Source of the DNA: Gardnerella vaginalis | GTDB taxonomy: Bacteria; Actinomycetota; Actinomycetes; Actinomycetales; Bifidobacteriaceae | NCBI RefSeq assembly: GCF_040427915.1 | Contig: NZ_JBETXJ010000002.1 | Location: 1,560,598-1,624,597 of the forward strand | Length of the DNA stretch: 64,000 nucleotides | Direction of reading: 5' to 3' | Shown: positions 7,921 to 17,473 of the stretch, one piece after another | Position numbering within the stretch: position 1 is the first letter of the stretch | How the letters are laid out: each line of letters starts with the position of its first letter | Made by a program: the position numbers and the translations under genes | The notes under the pieces: generated by a model | The model's database searches: none | Told to the model about the DNA's origin: nothing | What the model saw: the letters and a program-made list of their open reading frames with translations, nothing else

Positions 7921-9999
7921 TTACGCATCAAGCGTTATTACAGGATGCAAGTCAAACATTTTTACAGTACGCTTCATGCGGAAGGCAATGCTTGTTATAG
8001 CAATCGCAATAACGCCGAAAAGCACAAGCATTCCAATGCCAGAGACTATTTCACCATTGTTCTTTCCAGACATTGCTTGACGCAACCCCATAATCGAGTA
8101 CGTCATTGGCAAATATGGGTGAACAGCTCTAAAGAATGCCGGCGTCATTTGTACTGGGAACGTTCCTGCAGAGCTTGTGATTTGCAACATAAGAAGCACA
8201 ATAGCAACTATTCGCCCTGGCATGCGGAACACAACCATAATCATTTGCATTATTGCCATAAAGACTATTGACGCTATAATCCCCAGCGCGTAGAATGCAC
8301 CAACATTATCGATTTTAAACTTCAACGCTCCTTGTACAACGCCCATAAGAATAATCGCTTGCACAACGCCCATAATCACAAACGGCGTCAAGCTAATAAG
8401 CGCGCTTTTAAGCGGATTCATGCCGTTTAGTATCGCTCGCCTATCCATAACTCTCAAAACGAATGTTGTCATAAGAGCACCAACCCAAAGGGCGATAGAA
8501 ATAAAGTAAGGTGCAAAACCGGTTCCATAGTTTTCAACGTGCGAATACTCGTGCTCCTCCAAGGAAACTGGTGCGCTCATCATCTTACTTTTTTGCTTAA
8601 TATTGTTGATTTTGCTAGAATTTTGAGCATTTTTAAGCCCCTCATGCAACTTTTTTGCTCCATCAGCAAGCTTTGGCGTGTTTTCAGAAAGCTTTTGAAC
8701 TCCAGAATTCAATTGACTTGATCCATCAACTATTTTTGCAGACCCAAGTGCAGCAGAATTAATACCATTATTGAGCTTTTCACTGCCGTTGCTTACAGCG
8801 CTAAGACCTTCCGCCAGCTTATTTGCTCCAGCGGAAAGCTGCGACGAACCATTGTGAACGCTTGATATTCCTTTAGAAACGGCGTCAACTCCAGCTTTTA
8901 TCTTCAAACTACCAGAAGAAAGTGCTCCAGCACCTTGGCTCAATGCCGAAAGATTGGTCTCTAAAAGCTTAGAATTTTCGCTTAATCCTCCCGCAAGACC
9001 TTGCAATTTTTCTAGCACAAGCTCTTTGGTCACAAGTGGATTTTGCGCTTCAACAAGCAGCTGAGTAAGCTGACTCTTTGTAGCCTCGTTTCCAGCCTTA
9101 ACATGCTGTTCAAGTTGAGCACTAGAATCCGAAAGCTTTTGCGCACCATTATATAGTTCGTCTGTAGCGTTATACAACGTTTGGGCTCCACTATTTAGCT
9201 GATTTGCACCATTTGCCAAATCGTTAGTTTTTTGAGCTAAGAATTGCGCCCCATCTTTGCTTTGCGTATTTGCATTTTTAAGCGATTGCGCTCCCTTTTG
9301 AAGTTCACTTAATCCGTTTTGTAGTTTTTGCAAAGATTGAGTAAGCTTGATCGATCCATCAGCAAGCTTATCTACTCCGCCATTAAGCGATTGCATTCCA
9401 GCGCTTAAATCGCCAGAACCACTCACTGCTGAATTAAGAGAATCAGAAGCAGAATTTACTTTTTCAAACATGTGCTCCCAATACTCTTGAGCAATCGCCT
9501 CGCTAATCTCAGTACGCATAGTGCGGAAAGCAGTTTTACCAATTTGTGAAGCCAGCATATTGCTTGCTTGATCGTACTTTACGTGAAGTTTTGCTTTAGT
9601 TGGAGTATCGTATTGCGCGGAAGCAATGCACTTACTGAAGGAAGCTGGAATAGTTGCTACCATAAAATAGTTGCCATTTTTAAGGCCCTTATTTGCTTCA
9701 GCACTATCTACAAAATTCCATTGGAAACCTTCACTACCGTCTTTTTGATTCTTCAAACGATTCTTGATTTCATCGCCAACATTGCGCATTTTGCCGTTAA
9801 TCATAGCACCATTGTCTTCAACAACAACAGCCACAGGCACAGTATCCAAAGTCTTATAAGGATTTGTAAACGCCCACAAGTAAAGCGATCCGTATAAAAG
9901 TGGAATCAAAGCTACGGTTCCAATAACAAGCTTTCGAGCTTTTCCTTTCATCGTATTGTTAAGCTCACGAAATGCAAGAGCAATAGTATTAACGTGCAT
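7921..9999 (-). CDS. YhgE/Pip-family membrane protein (ABC-2 type)
   Basis: A 692-residue membrane protein. One transmembrane helix near residues 24-44 is followed by a long extracytoplasmic region. That region carries many repeats of about seven residues with the pattern Leu-x-x-Gly-x-x-x-Leu (NGGVDKLADGS, LQNGLSELQKGAQ and similar, roughly residues 190-460). A C-terminal bundle of five to six helices of ABC-2 permease type follows. This is the architecture of YhgE/Pip (phage infection protein) proteins; related proteins support T7SS and export. The ATG at 9999 is preferred, with a purine-rich GGTGGTGAAAAC before it. This start overlaps the end of the ATPase gene by 11 bp, so the two are translationally coupled. 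Confidence 0.85.
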   Translation of the reverse strand: MHVNTIALAFRELNNTMKGKARKLVIGTVALIPLLYGSLYLWAFTNPYKTLDTVPVAVVVEDNGAMINGKMRNVGDEIKNRLKNQKDGSEGFQWNFVDSAEANKGLKNGNYFMVATIPASFSKCIASAQYDTPTKAKLHVKYDQASNMLASQIGKTAFRTMRTEISEAIAQEYWEHMFEKVNSASDSLNSAVSGSGDLSAGMQSLNGGVDKLADGSIKLTQSLQKLQNGLSELQKGAQSLKNANTQSKDGAQFLAQKTNDLANGANQLNSGAQTLYNATDELYNGAQKLSDSSAQLEQHVKAGNEATKSQLTQLLVEAQNPLVTKELVLEKLQGLAGGLSENSKLLETNLSALSQGAGALSSGSLKIKAGVDAVSKGISSVHNGSSQLSAGANKLAEGLSAVSNGSEKLNNGINSAALGSAKIVDGSSQLNSGVQKLSENTPKLADGAKKLHEGLKNAQNSSKINNIKQKSKMMSAPVSLEEHEYSHVENYGTGFAPYFISIALWVGALMTTFVLRVMDRRAILNGMNPLKSALISLTPFVIMGVVQAIILMGVVQGALKFKIDNVGAFYALGIIASIVFMAIMQMIMVVFRMPGRIVAIVLLMLQITSSAGTFPVQMTPAFFRAVHPYLPMTYSIMGLRQAMSGKNNGEIVSGIGMLVLFGVIAIAITSIAFRMKRTVKMFDLHPVITLDA

Positions 10000-10756
10000 T
10001 GTTTTCACCACCATTTGCTTCACTTGTAGCAAGTTGAGAATCAGTATGAGAATTTTCTGCTTTCTCATTATTTGGCATAAGTCTTAAGACTTGATCCGCT
10101 TGCTTTTCTAACTCACTTTGCAAAACTCCAACAAGGCAGGAGCAGTAGTTTTTGCTAACATATTCGCGAATATCGGAAAGTAAGCATTCTCTTTGCTCAC
10201 TAGTAAGCTCCGTCTCAATTCCATCAACAAATAGCAGCCACGGCTTTTTTAGCAAAGCCAACGCAATTGCCAAGCGCATGCGCTCGCACGGAGTCAACTC
10301 TCCTATTGCTGTTTTGTGAGGAGAAAATACTTTCCATTGAGCTAGCACGTTGTAAGCGTACTGCTGTAAAGCTTCACGGTTTTTAACATCATTTTTGTAT
10401 TGCTTCAAAAATAGAGGCGAGCGCGCTGCTAGTTTCAGCTCGCTCATAAGAACTTCTTCTATTGTTTGCGTTTTGTAGAATTCGTTAATTCCGTTGAATA
10501 TGCCCAGTCCAACATATTTACGCGATTCTTTAAAATCGTTAGGAAGAGTTGCGTCCGCAATAGTAAGAGTTCCGTTCGTAAATTTCATATAACCAGACAG
10601 TGCAAGCAGCAAAGCTGATTTTCCAGAGCCATGTTCGCCTGATATTGCAACGATTTGATGAGGCTCTACTTTTAACGATACGTCCCAAAATGGTGTTCTT
10701 CTAAATATTTGTAAACCTAATTCTTTCGCTTCTATAAGCGTTTGTTCTTCTTGCAT
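9989..10756 (-). CDS. ABC ATPase with degenerate catalytic motifs, YhgE partner
   Basis: A 255-residue ABC-type ATPase. Walker A is intact (GEHGSGKSA, about 38-46). The signature is ELTPCERMR in place of LSGGQ, and the Walker B end is LLFVDGIE, so the usual catalytic Asp-Glu is Asp-Gly. It may bind ATP but hydrolyse it weakly. Its 3' end overlaps the YhgE-like gene, so it probably works as that protein's ATPase subunit. A longer functional reading cannot be made from sequence alone. Confidence 0.8.
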   Translation of the reverse strand: MQEEQTLIEAKELGLQIFRRTPFWDVSLKVEPHQIVAISGEHGSGKSALLLALSGYMKFTNGTLTIADATLPNDFKESRKYVGLGIFNGINEFYKTQTIEEVLMSELKLAARSPLFLKQYKNDVKNREALQQYAYNVLAQWKVFSPHKTAIGELTPCERMRLAIALALLKKPWLLFVDGIETELTSEQRECLLSDIREYVSKNYCSCLVGVLQSELEKQADQVLRLMPNNEKAENSHTDSQLATSEANGGENNAR

Positions 10757-11330
10757 AATTTACATGTGCGGCGAAATAAGCATTTGAAGCGAAACCGTAC
10801 GGCACGCTTATATTGCAATCGCCGAGCATTCCTCCTTTTGCTCTTTAATTGTGGATTTTTAATTTTCAATTTTCAATTTTTTGGTTTTATTTTGATTATT
10901 TTGATTATTTTGATTCTTCTAACTCAGACTCAATATTTAATTCTGATATCGCCTGTAATGATTTTGGCGACTACCTCATATTGCTATGTTACAGCAAAAT
11001 GTTATAACCAATTATTGACGTCGATCTCCTGAAAGTACTTTCGTCGTACTATTCAAGGCGAACAAATATTAACTTATTTTTAGACATTTTGTTCATTTGT
11101 TTATGTTTTAGCCATAAAAACACGATATATAGTGACAAAATGTCACATTCATGATTCAAACATGTAAATTTCAAGCATACTTAATATTTTTACTTTGCCA
11201 ATAAAAATTTTACGCATGTCTTTATGTTATATTGTCTTTAATTATTAAAATTGAAAAAATATCAAAATTAAAAAAACATATTATTTGCAAACATAAAAAT
11301 GAAGATAACTTTAAAAAGAGGTGAAACAGT
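10757..11330. other. 574-bp intergenic region
   Basis: An AT-rich spacer between two divergent genes, so it must hold both promoters. It includes a run of TTGATTATT-like microrepeats around 10890-10920, and a perfect palindrome at 11132 annotated separately. A 96-codon plus-strand frame entering it overlaps the ATPase start, is composed of hydrophobic AT-rich codons, and is not considered a gene. Confidence 0.6.
11132..11146. promoter_or_regulatory. 15-bp palindrome, possible operator
   Basis: GTGACAAAATGTCAC is a perfect 6-3-6 inverted repeat about 185 bp upstream of the antiporter gene. Its form suits a dimeric regulator of Crp/Fnr or TetR size. No cognate regulator is adjacent, so this is a suggestion from shape only. 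Confidence 0.4.
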
Positions 11331-12662
11331 ATGCAAATTTTAAACATTCTATGCAATCCGGTAATCGTATCGGTTGTAGTGTTATGCGTGTTAAGTCTTG
11401 CAAAACTTAATGTTTTACTCGCAATGATTGTTGCATGCGTTGCAGGAGGCATAGCTGGGCATCTCCCTCTTTTTGGAGATGGGAATCACACTATTATGGC
11501 TTTGCTATGTGATGGTTTCTCAACAAACGCGCAAACTGCGCTCGCATACATCCTTCTTGGAACCTTTGCAGAGGCAATTACTTCAACTGGATTAGCTCAA
11601 ATTATTTCTAAGAAGATCAGTCAAATAATTGGAAATAAAAAATATGTTTTGCTTGCGATTTTAACTTTGATCGCTTGCATGTCTCAAAATATTGTTCCTG
11701 TTCACATTGCTTACATTCCTATTCTTATTCCGCCAATTTTACGAGTTATGAATAAGATGAAGCTAGATCGCCGTGCTGCAGCATGTTGTACAGCATTTGG
11801 TCTTGAAGTTCCATATATTGCTATTCCTTTTGGCTTTGGCTTAATTTTCCAAACGGTTATTGCAACTAATCTTTCTAAAAACGGTATGAAGGTTAGCGTT
11901 GCAGACGTTAGTGCTGTGAACTGGTATTTAGGTGCAGCAATGCTTGCCGCACTACTATTCGCCGTGTTTGTTCTATACAGAAAGCCTCGTGAATACACTA
12001 CAACTGAATCAGACACTCGCGCTGCAGACGCTGTGGTTGGCGGTCTTACTAGCCGCCATTACGTAACTATTCTCGCGATCATTGTGGTTGTCATTGTGCA
12101 AGTTATTAGTAAGGATCTTTCGCTTTCTTCTATTGCAGGTCTTGCAACCATGATTATTTTTGGAGCAATAAAATGGAATGATATTGATAAGCAGCTTACT
12201 GGTGGCGTAAAACTCATGGGTCTTATCGCTTTTGTTATGCTTATCGCTGGTGGATACGCTAACGTAATTCAAGCCACTGGTGGAGTTAATGAACTTGTAC
12301 ACATAGGCGTTGCAGCAATGGGACAAAACAAGATAATCGCCGCATTCGTAATCACGATTATTGGTTTGCTCGTTACTATGGGAATTGGCACTTCGTTTGG
12401 AACTGTTCCTATTCTTGCGGTTTTATTCGTTCCACTCTGCCAAAGCATTGGTTTTAGCACTCCTGCAACAATTCTTCTTATGTCTTCTGCAGCGGCTCTT
12501 GGAGATGCAGGCTCTCCTGCTTCCGACACAACGCTTGGACCTACTGCTGGATTGAACGCAGACGGTCAGCATAGCCACATTTGGGATACTTGCGTTCCAA
12601 CATTCCTTATTTTTAACATTCCACTCATGGCGGCAGGTATTGTAATATCGCAGTTTATTTAG
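11331..12662 (+). CDS. NhaC-type Na+/H+ antiporter family transporter
   Basis: A 443-residue polytopic protein with about 11-12 hydrophobic helices. Conserved blocks are NIVPVHIAYIPILIPP (about 125-140), IPFGFGLIFQ, and a C-terminal GIGTSFGTVPILAVLFVPL followed by ALGDAGSPASDTTLGPTAG, the half-helix signature of the NhaC-like antiporter/organic-anion superfamily. The ion coupled and the real substrate are not certain, since members include Na+/H+ antiporters and carboxylate or amino-acid exchangers. AAGAGGTGA lies 7 bp before the ATG. It appears to be a single-gene unit, with no terminator recognised in the 189 bp downstream. Confidence 0.8.
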   Translation: MQILNILCNPVIVSVVVLCVLSLAKLNVLLAMIVACVAGGIAGHLPLFGDGNHTIMALLCDGFSTNAQTALAYILLGTFAEAITSTGLAQIISKKISQIIGNKKYVLLAILTLIACMSQNIVPVHIAYIPILIPPILRVMNKMKLDRRAAACCTAFGLEVPYIAIPFGFGLIFQTVIATNLSKNGMKVSVADVSAVNWYLGAAMLAALLFAVFVLYRKPREYTTTESDTRAADAVVGGLTSRHYVTILAIIVVVIVQVISKDLSLSSIAGLATMIIFGAIKWNDIDKQLTGGVKLMGLIAFVMLIAGGYANVIQATGGVNELVHIGVAAMGQNKIIAAFVITIIGLLVTMGIGTSFGTVPILAVLFVPLCQSIGFSTPATILLMSSAAALGDAGSPASDTTLGPTAGLNADGQHSHIWDTCVPTFLIFNIPLMAAGIVISQFI

Positions 12663-12851
12663 ATACCTATTTATGTATTTAAGAGTTTGTTGATTTATGA
12701 ATTTATAGTTTATGTTTTATGACTTTTAAACCTAAAAATTCATAAGTTATTCTTTAAACATTAAATACATTAATACAAATTTGTTAACAATAGCATTTAA
12801 GAGTAGACTCAGCCATGTTATTATCTCTTTTTCAGAAAGAAGGTAAAAACA

Positions 12852-13604
12852 ATGAATTTCACAAATGACGTGGTCATTGTAACAGGAGGCGCTCAAGGAA
12901 TCGGCAGAGAAGTCGTCCGAGGCGTACTAGATGGAGGCGGAAAAGTAATTATCGCCGATATCAATGAAGAAAAAGCAAACCAAACAAAATCTGAATTAGG
13001 TTCAGATAATATCTTTGTCTATAAGATAAATCTTGGTGATATTCAAAATGTTAACGACGTTTTTGCGCAAATCATCAAAGATTTTGGCAAAGTAGATGTT
13101 TTGGTAAACTGCGGCGGCGTTGTTTCAACTGTTCCATTTGAGCAGTTAACAGACGCTGAATTTGATAGAACAGTAAAGATTAATCTTTACGGAACTTACG
13201 CAACAAACCATGCTTTATTCGAGCATTTTAAGGAAAATGGCGGCGGAAGAATCGTAAACGTTAGCTCTGTGGCTGGAAAGATTGGCGGCGGTTTACTAGG
13301 AACAGCAGCATACGCAACATCTAAAGCTGGTGTGAATGGTTTAACAAAAGCCGTTGCAAAAGAAGGCGGCAAGTATGGTATTCGTTGCAACGCAGTATGC
13401 CCATCTTATACTGAAACACCAATGACTCAAGCTTTGAAGGAAGACAAGGAAAAAGAAGCAAAGATTATTAATGCTATTCCTTTGCACCGCAAAGCACAGC
13501 CTGTGGAAATTGCGCAAATGATTCTATTCTTTGCAGCTAAAGAATCTTCCTTCGTCAACGGAGAGATTGGCGATGTTGATGGCGGAATCGTATTAGACGG
13601 CTGA
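12852..13604 (+). CDS. Short-chain dehydrogenase, probably of sugar-acid metabolism
   Basis: A 250-residue classical SDR. The cofactor motif TGGAQGIG is at 11-18. Asn111 is the structural Asn, Ser138/139 provides the catalytic serine, and Tyr154-x3-Lys158 (YATSK) is the active site. The acidic residue after the second strand (IIADIN, Asp37) suggests preference for NAD(H). FabG-like in sequence. However, it lies 11 bp before a KdgT-type permease, so oxidation or reduction of a keto-deoxy-gluconate or related sugar acid (KduD-like) is more likely than fatty-acid synthesis. AGAAGGTAAAAAC precedes the ATG. Confidence 0.82.
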   Translation: MNFTNDVVIVTGGAQGIGREVVRGVLDGGGKVIIADINEEKANQTKSELGSDNIFVYKINLGDIQNVNDVFAQIIKDFGKVDVLVNCGGVVSTVPFEQLTDAEFDRTVKINLYGTYATNHALFEHFKENGGGRIVNVSSVAGKIGGGLLGTAAYATSKAGVNGLTKAVAKEGGKYGIRCNAVCPSYTETPMTQALKEDKEKEAKIINAIPLHRKAQPVEIAQMILFFAAKESSFVNGEIGDVDGGIVLDG

Positions 13605-13615
13605 CGGAGAAAATC

Positions 13616-14578
13616 ATGTTCGCAAATCTAAAAAGCCAAAGCACAAAAATAAACTTAAAGAAAATAAAAATTCCAGGAGCTACAATTGTTGTTCCTCTAT
13701 TTATAGGCTGCTTAGTGAACTCATGTTTCCCAGCATCCTTAAAAATAGGTGGTTTTACAACAGCGGTAATTAATGGAACTGGTCCTTTGGTTGGCGCATT
13801 CATGCTTTGCATCGGAGCAAGTCTTTCATTTAAGAATGCTCCTAAAGCTTTATGGCGAGGTGCCGTAATTATTAGCGTTAAGATCCTAACTGCTATTGTT
13901 ATTGCTCTGCTTGTTTCCAAGTTCTGCAATAATAATCTGCTTGGATTGTCAATGTTGTCTATTTTGGGCGCAATGACTGTAGCCAATAATGCGCTTTATT
14001 CTGGCATTACAGCAAACTACGGCACTGAAGTAGATCGTGGAGCTGTAGCTATGACAACCATAAGCGTTGGCCCAACAGTAACCATGATTGTTATGAACTC
14101 TTCTGGGCAAGCCGTAATACCATTCTGGCAAATTGTTGGATCGATTTTACCCCTTGTTTTGGGAATGATTCTAGGAAATTGTTTCCCTTACATGAAGAAG
14201 CAACTGGTTAATGGCATAATACCTATAACCATGATTCTCGGCTTTGTTCTAGGAGCAAACATGAACTTTGCTCAACTAGTTGAAGGCGGACTTTCTGGTG
14301 TGCTGCTTGGCATTATAGTACTTTCTGGATTTGTGTTTACAGTATTAGCAGATCGTTTCTTAACTAGAGGCTCTGGTATTGCTGGTGCTGCTATAAGTAG
14401 TACTGCAGCAAGTGCTGTTGCAACACCAGCTGCAATGATGGCTATAGATCCAAATTTGGCAAAAGCCGCATTAATAGCGACTCCTCAAATTGCTGCCGCA
14501 GTAATTATTACTGCCTTGGCTACGCCATGGTTGACTGCACTAGTGAGTAAAAAATTTGCTAAAAAATCTAGCAAGTAA
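13616..14578 (+). CDS. kdgT: KdgT-family 2-keto-3-deoxygluconate permease
   Basis: A 320-residue, ten-helix permease of the 2-keto-3-deoxygluconate transporter family (H+ symport). The opening IPGATIVVPLFIGCLVNS-F, the GTGPLVGAFMLCIGASL block and the C-terminal GIAGAAISSTAASAVATPA motif are family hallmarks. Length is typical (about 315-330). GACGGAGAAAATC gives the ribosome site. The gene follows the SDR by 11 bp and is cotranscribed. No KDG kinase or aldolase is in the window, so how the imported acid enters central metabolism is unknown here. Confidence 0.88.
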   Translation: MFANLKSQSTKINLKKIKIPGATIVVPLFIGCLVNSCFPASLKIGGFTTAVINGTGPLVGAFMLCIGASLSFKNAPKALWRGAVIISVKILTAIVIALLVSKFCNNNLLGLSMLSILGAMTVANNALYSGITANYGTEVDRGAVAMTTISVGPTVTMIVMNSSGQAVIPFWQIVGSILPLVLGMILGNCFPYMKKQLVNGIIPITMILGFVLGANMNFAQLVEGGLSGVLLGIIVLSGFVFTVLADRFLTRGSGIAGAAISSTAASAVATPAAMMAIDPNLAKAALIATPQIAAAVIITALATPWLTALVSKKFAKKSSK

Positions 14579-14620
14579 TCAATAGATAATAAATAAAAAA
14601 TAGATAATAAATAAAATAAG

Positions 14621-14660
14621 TAATTCAGCCCTGCAAAATAAAATTTGTGGGGCTGAATTA
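14621..14660. terminator. Stem-loop after kdgT, probable terminator
   Basis: An 11-bp perfect stem (TAATTCAGCCC at 14621-14631 with GGGCTGAATTA at 14650-14660) lies between convergent kdgT and lemA genes. The plus-strand tail is only CTCTT; the minus-strand tail is richer in T, so it may mainly terminate lemA transcription. A 17-bp duplication (ATGACATTTAGCTCAAT) at 14743-14776 then overlaps the lemA stop. Confidence 0.7.
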
Positions 14661-14767
14661 CTCTTGCAATAGATTTTCGCAATAAAATCTCAATATCACA
14701 AGTAGCCAATCGCCGCAAATTTGCGATGATTGGATACTTCAATATGACATTTAGCTCAATATGACAT

Positions 14768-15346
14768 TTAGCTCAATATGCTATCGATATTCTTCTTATT
14801 GCTTAGGTCATCTTCACTAAGAAAATCCATCTGCTTTATTCCGCTTAAACTTGCAATAATCGATACTGGAAATGTAACGATATCTTGATTAAGAGTGCTG
14901 ATGTTACTATTTACTATTCTTTTTGCTGCCGCCAGCTGCTCGTTTTCGTCGTTTATTTCCTCTTGCAAATTCAAAAATTGTTCAGAAGATTTTAATTCTG
15001 GATAAGCTTCTGCTAAAGCATAAATCTTCCCTATCGCATGATTCTGATTTTTTATTACCGCACTAGAATCATCAGAGTTTAAGCCTTCTCTTAGACTCAC
15101 TAAATCCACTAATGTTGTTTTTTCATATTTTGCAAATGACTGTGCAACTTTGAACATTTGGCAAATCGTGTCATATCTTTTAGCTAGCGCAATATCAACG
15201 TTTTTCTGCGACTCTTTTATAATCACTCTATATTTTCTTAATCTATTTAAAGTTCCAATAAACCAACCAATAATCATTACAAGCACTATTGCAATAACTA
15301 TTAAAATAGTGTCCCTATCCATAATGCCATCCATAATGTCACTCAT
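14768..15346 (-). CDS. lemA: LemA family membrane protein
   Basis: A 192-residue LemA protein. One N-terminal transmembrane helix (about 14-31) is followed by the helical LemA domain (NVDIALAKRYDTICQM; YPELKSSEQFLNLQEEI; YN-like end VTFPVSIIA). Family function is unsettled; in bacteria it accompanies DUF3137 or TPM proteins in the envelope. AAAGGAG precedes the ATG by 6 bp. It follows the DUF3137 gene on the same strand, 112 bp away, and the two are likely one operon. Confidence 0.93.
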   Translation of the reverse strand: MSDIMDGIMDRDTILIVIAIVLVMIIGWFIGTLNRLRKYRVIIKESQKNVDIALAKRYDTICQMFKVAQSFAKYEKTTLVDLVSLREGLNSDDSSAVIKNQNHAIGKIYALAEAYPELKSSEQFLNLQEEINDENEQLAAAKRIVNSNISTLNQDIVTFPVSIIASLSGIKQMDFLSEDDLSNKKNIDSILS

Positions 15347-15361
15347 AATGTCTCCTTTAGT

Positions 15362-15404
15362 TCTAGTCTTTCTCTAGTCTTAGTTTTCTCTAGTCTTAGT
15401 TTTT
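15362..15404. repeat. Direct repeats in the lemA leader
   Basis: Two overlapping copies of TCTCTAGTCTTAGTTTT, plus a partial third, lie 16-58 bp upstream of the lemA start. Read on the lemA strand they place repeated AAGACTAGAGA units next to the ribosome site, where copy-number change could alter leader length. Confidence 0.7.
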
Positions 15405-15458
15405 CTACTTTTGCAATTCGTTAGTATTGCAATATATAATATTGAAATTTTCTAGCTT

Positions 15459-16445
15459 CTAATTTTGCAATTTTTCTCTAATTAATCTGATTACCTCGTA
15501 ATACTCAGCCAAAACATCTCTAAATTTTGCGTATTCTCTTGTTAAAGATAGGTTTTCTATTCCAGATTTTCCTGGAGCGCCGAATAGATACCAACCAGAG
15601 TCAAAAGCTGCAATAATATGCTCACTATCTAGGTACAAGCAAACTCTCATTCTTTTTTGCAAATTATTCAATATTTCTATAAAACTTGGATCTAATACCA
15701 GCTTCGTATAAAAATCGTCTGTGGAAAAGATTGAATACGAATTGTTAAATTCAATGGATTCTGTTTGAACTTCGCTCTCCTCTTTTGTTTTTTTACCATA
15801 GTATCCATTTAGTTTTTGCCCCATAAAGCTCTTGCCAGTAACGGGAACGATTCTAATGTGACCATTTATATTGGTTTTTGTGTTTATTAATAAGACTTGC
15901 CCAATAAAATCCGTTTTTTTGACAGTTTTTCCACTTTCACTTCTAGAAAAGTGCATTGCTTGCATATTTGAAAATTCGGTTTTAGATTCATCGCCAAAAA
16001 TTATGTGTTTATTTGAATAATACCTACTCGATATTGGCAGAAGATTATTAAAAATACTATTGTCAATTCCTTCAGAATTTTCTAATACCGTTCCAGGCAG
16101 AATCGCATTTAGAATCGGCGTTAAAACATTATCCGCGTATAGCGAGCTTACATCAACCTTATTACTTACAAAAAACTTACCAGCAAAGCAAACAACAAAA
16201 GCAATTACTATGAGTAAAGGATATTTATAAGTAGAGTAATCAAACGAAGGAAGATAATTGCCAACAGCCCCAATAATCAGCACTACTGGTATTAATGGAA
16301 TCAAACGCATTGGGTCAAAAGCGTTGTTTTTTATGCCTTCTTTTAACTCATTTAATTTCCCCTGCATTTGGGGAGATTTTTCTAATTTATTAAGCTTTTC
16401 TAAAACTTCGGGATTTGTGAACACGCTACCATGTCTTACATTCAT
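15459..16445 (-). CDS. DUF3137 domain membrane protein
   Basis: A 328-residue protein with two transmembrane helices (about 50-68 and 76-92) followed by a soluble domain of the DUF3137 type, ending in the FxxxLxxxYEVIRLIREKL helix. DUF3137 proteins occur next to LemA, as here; their biochemical role is unknown. The start at 16445 is chosen because GAGGGAG sits 6 bp upstream of it, while it directly abuts the ATG at 16451. Confidence 0.82.
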   Translation of the reverse strand: MNVRHGSVFTNPEVLEKLNKLEKSPQMQGKLNELKEGIKNNAFDPMRLIPLIPVVLIIGAVGNYLPSFDYSTYKYPLLIVIAFVVCFAGKFFVSNKVDVSSLYADNVLTPILNAILPGTVLENSEGIDNSIFNNLLPISSRYYSNKHIIFGDESKTEFSNMQAMHFSRSESGKTVKKTDFIGQVLLINTKTNINGHIRIVPVTGKSFMGQKLNGYYGKKTKEESEVQTESIEFNNSYSIFSTDDFYTKLVLDPSFIEILNNLQKRMRVCLYLDSEHIIAAFDSGWYLFGAPGKSGIENLSLTREYAKFRDVLAEYYEVIRLIREKLQN

Positions 16446-16795
16446 CGTCATCTCCCTCTTACAATCGCCAATGTTTTTTGTAACAACATTTTTTATAACA
16501 AAATTTTATAAAAGGCATAAAAGGCTCTTATATTTTTTTATCATAAATAATCATTATTTGGAATAGTTGAATAATAACGACTTTGATTTTGAACAACTTT
16601 GATTTTGCTAGCAAAGTAGCTTAGATGTGATTATTTTCAATAAAGATCTAATACAAAACAAATAGCAAAGAACAAAATAACACAAAATAAACAATATAAC
16701 AATTTATAACACATTAATTTTCAACTACTTTAATAACATTTGGCAAAGCGTATAATGAACTTGAATTTATTCCTTAACTGATAGGAAATTCCAAA
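16446..16795. other. Divergent intergenic region before the first ECF operon
   Basis: AT-rich DNA between DUF3137 and the ECF S-component. A TATAAT hexamer at 16751-16756 is a candidate -10 for the ECF operon, but no good -35 lies at the usual distance. No riboswitch was recognised. Confidence 0.4.
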
Positions 16796-17395
16796 ATGGT
16801 AAATAAACTAAAGAATATTTGGAGCGTTAAATTAACTACTGCTTCACTCGTACTAATACCAGCCGCAATTGGCATAAATTATGTTGCAAAACTATTTGCA
16901 AGCATGCTAAAACTACCACTTTGGCTTGGCACACTAGGCACTTGCATTTCAGCATGCTTAGCAGGCCCAGTTGTTGGCGGAATTGCGGGATTTTTAACTA
17001 ATATTGTTTACGGCTTAACGATTGATCCAATTTCTACAGTTTATAGCATCACAGCTGCAGCAATTGGTGTAAGCGTTGGAATCGCTGCACGATTAAAATA
17101 TATGGACAAAGGCTTGCACATTTTTATAACAAGTCTTATTGTTGCAGCAATCGCAATAATCATTTCTACACCTCTAAACATGATTTATTGGGGCGGAACC
17201 ACCGGAAACGTTTGGGGTGACGCTGTTTTTGCAGCAATGGGTTCCAAAGGCTTCTTTGCGTCATTCGTAGATGAGCTTGTTGTAGACATACCAGACAAGA
17301 TTGTTGTTTTGTTCCTTGCAGCTGGAATTTATAAAGTTCTTCCTAAGAGTTTAATAGCTATCTATCAATCCAATGACGAAGATCTTGATAAATAA
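16796..17395 (+). CDS. ECF transporter substrate-binding (S) component
   Basis: A 199-residue membrane protein with about six hydrophobic helices. The opening (LVLIPAAIGINYV) and the LPLWLGTLGT-CL-GPVVGGIAGFLTNIVYG region have the form of an ECF S subunit that captures a vitamin or nucleobase/nucleoside. It aligns by eye over most of its length with the S component at 37422-38033, which sits with a nucleoside hydrolase, so a nucleoside-related substrate is inferred here too. First gene of a complete S-T-A-A' operon. AGGAAA lies 8 bp before the ATG. Confidence 0.8.
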   Translation: MVNKLKNIWSVKLTTASLVLIPAAIGINYVAKLFASMLKLPLWLGTLGTCISACLAGPVVGGIAGFLTNIVYGLTIDPISTVYSITAAAIGVSVGIAARLKYMDKGLHIFITSLIVAAIAIIISTPLNMIYWGGTTGNVWGDAVFAAMGSKGFFASFVDELVVDIPDKIVVLFLAAGIYKVLPKSLIAIYQSNDEDLDK

Positions 17396-17473
17396 ACGTT
17401 TATCGCAAGCAAATAAATCACATAAACGCTAAGATTTACAAGTTTTAATATAAGCACAATAAGACGAGATAGT

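Noticed and set aside
10742..11032. 96-codon plus-strand ORF overlapping the start of the YhgE-partner ATPase gene
   Set aside because: Overlaps the opposite gene's start, no ribosome site, and its hydrophobic sequence comes from TTT/ATT-rich spacer.
12852..13604. fabG of fatty-acid synthesis
   Set aside because: The protein is FabG-like, but its only operon partner is a KdgT-type permease and no other fab gene is near; a sugar-acid role fits better.
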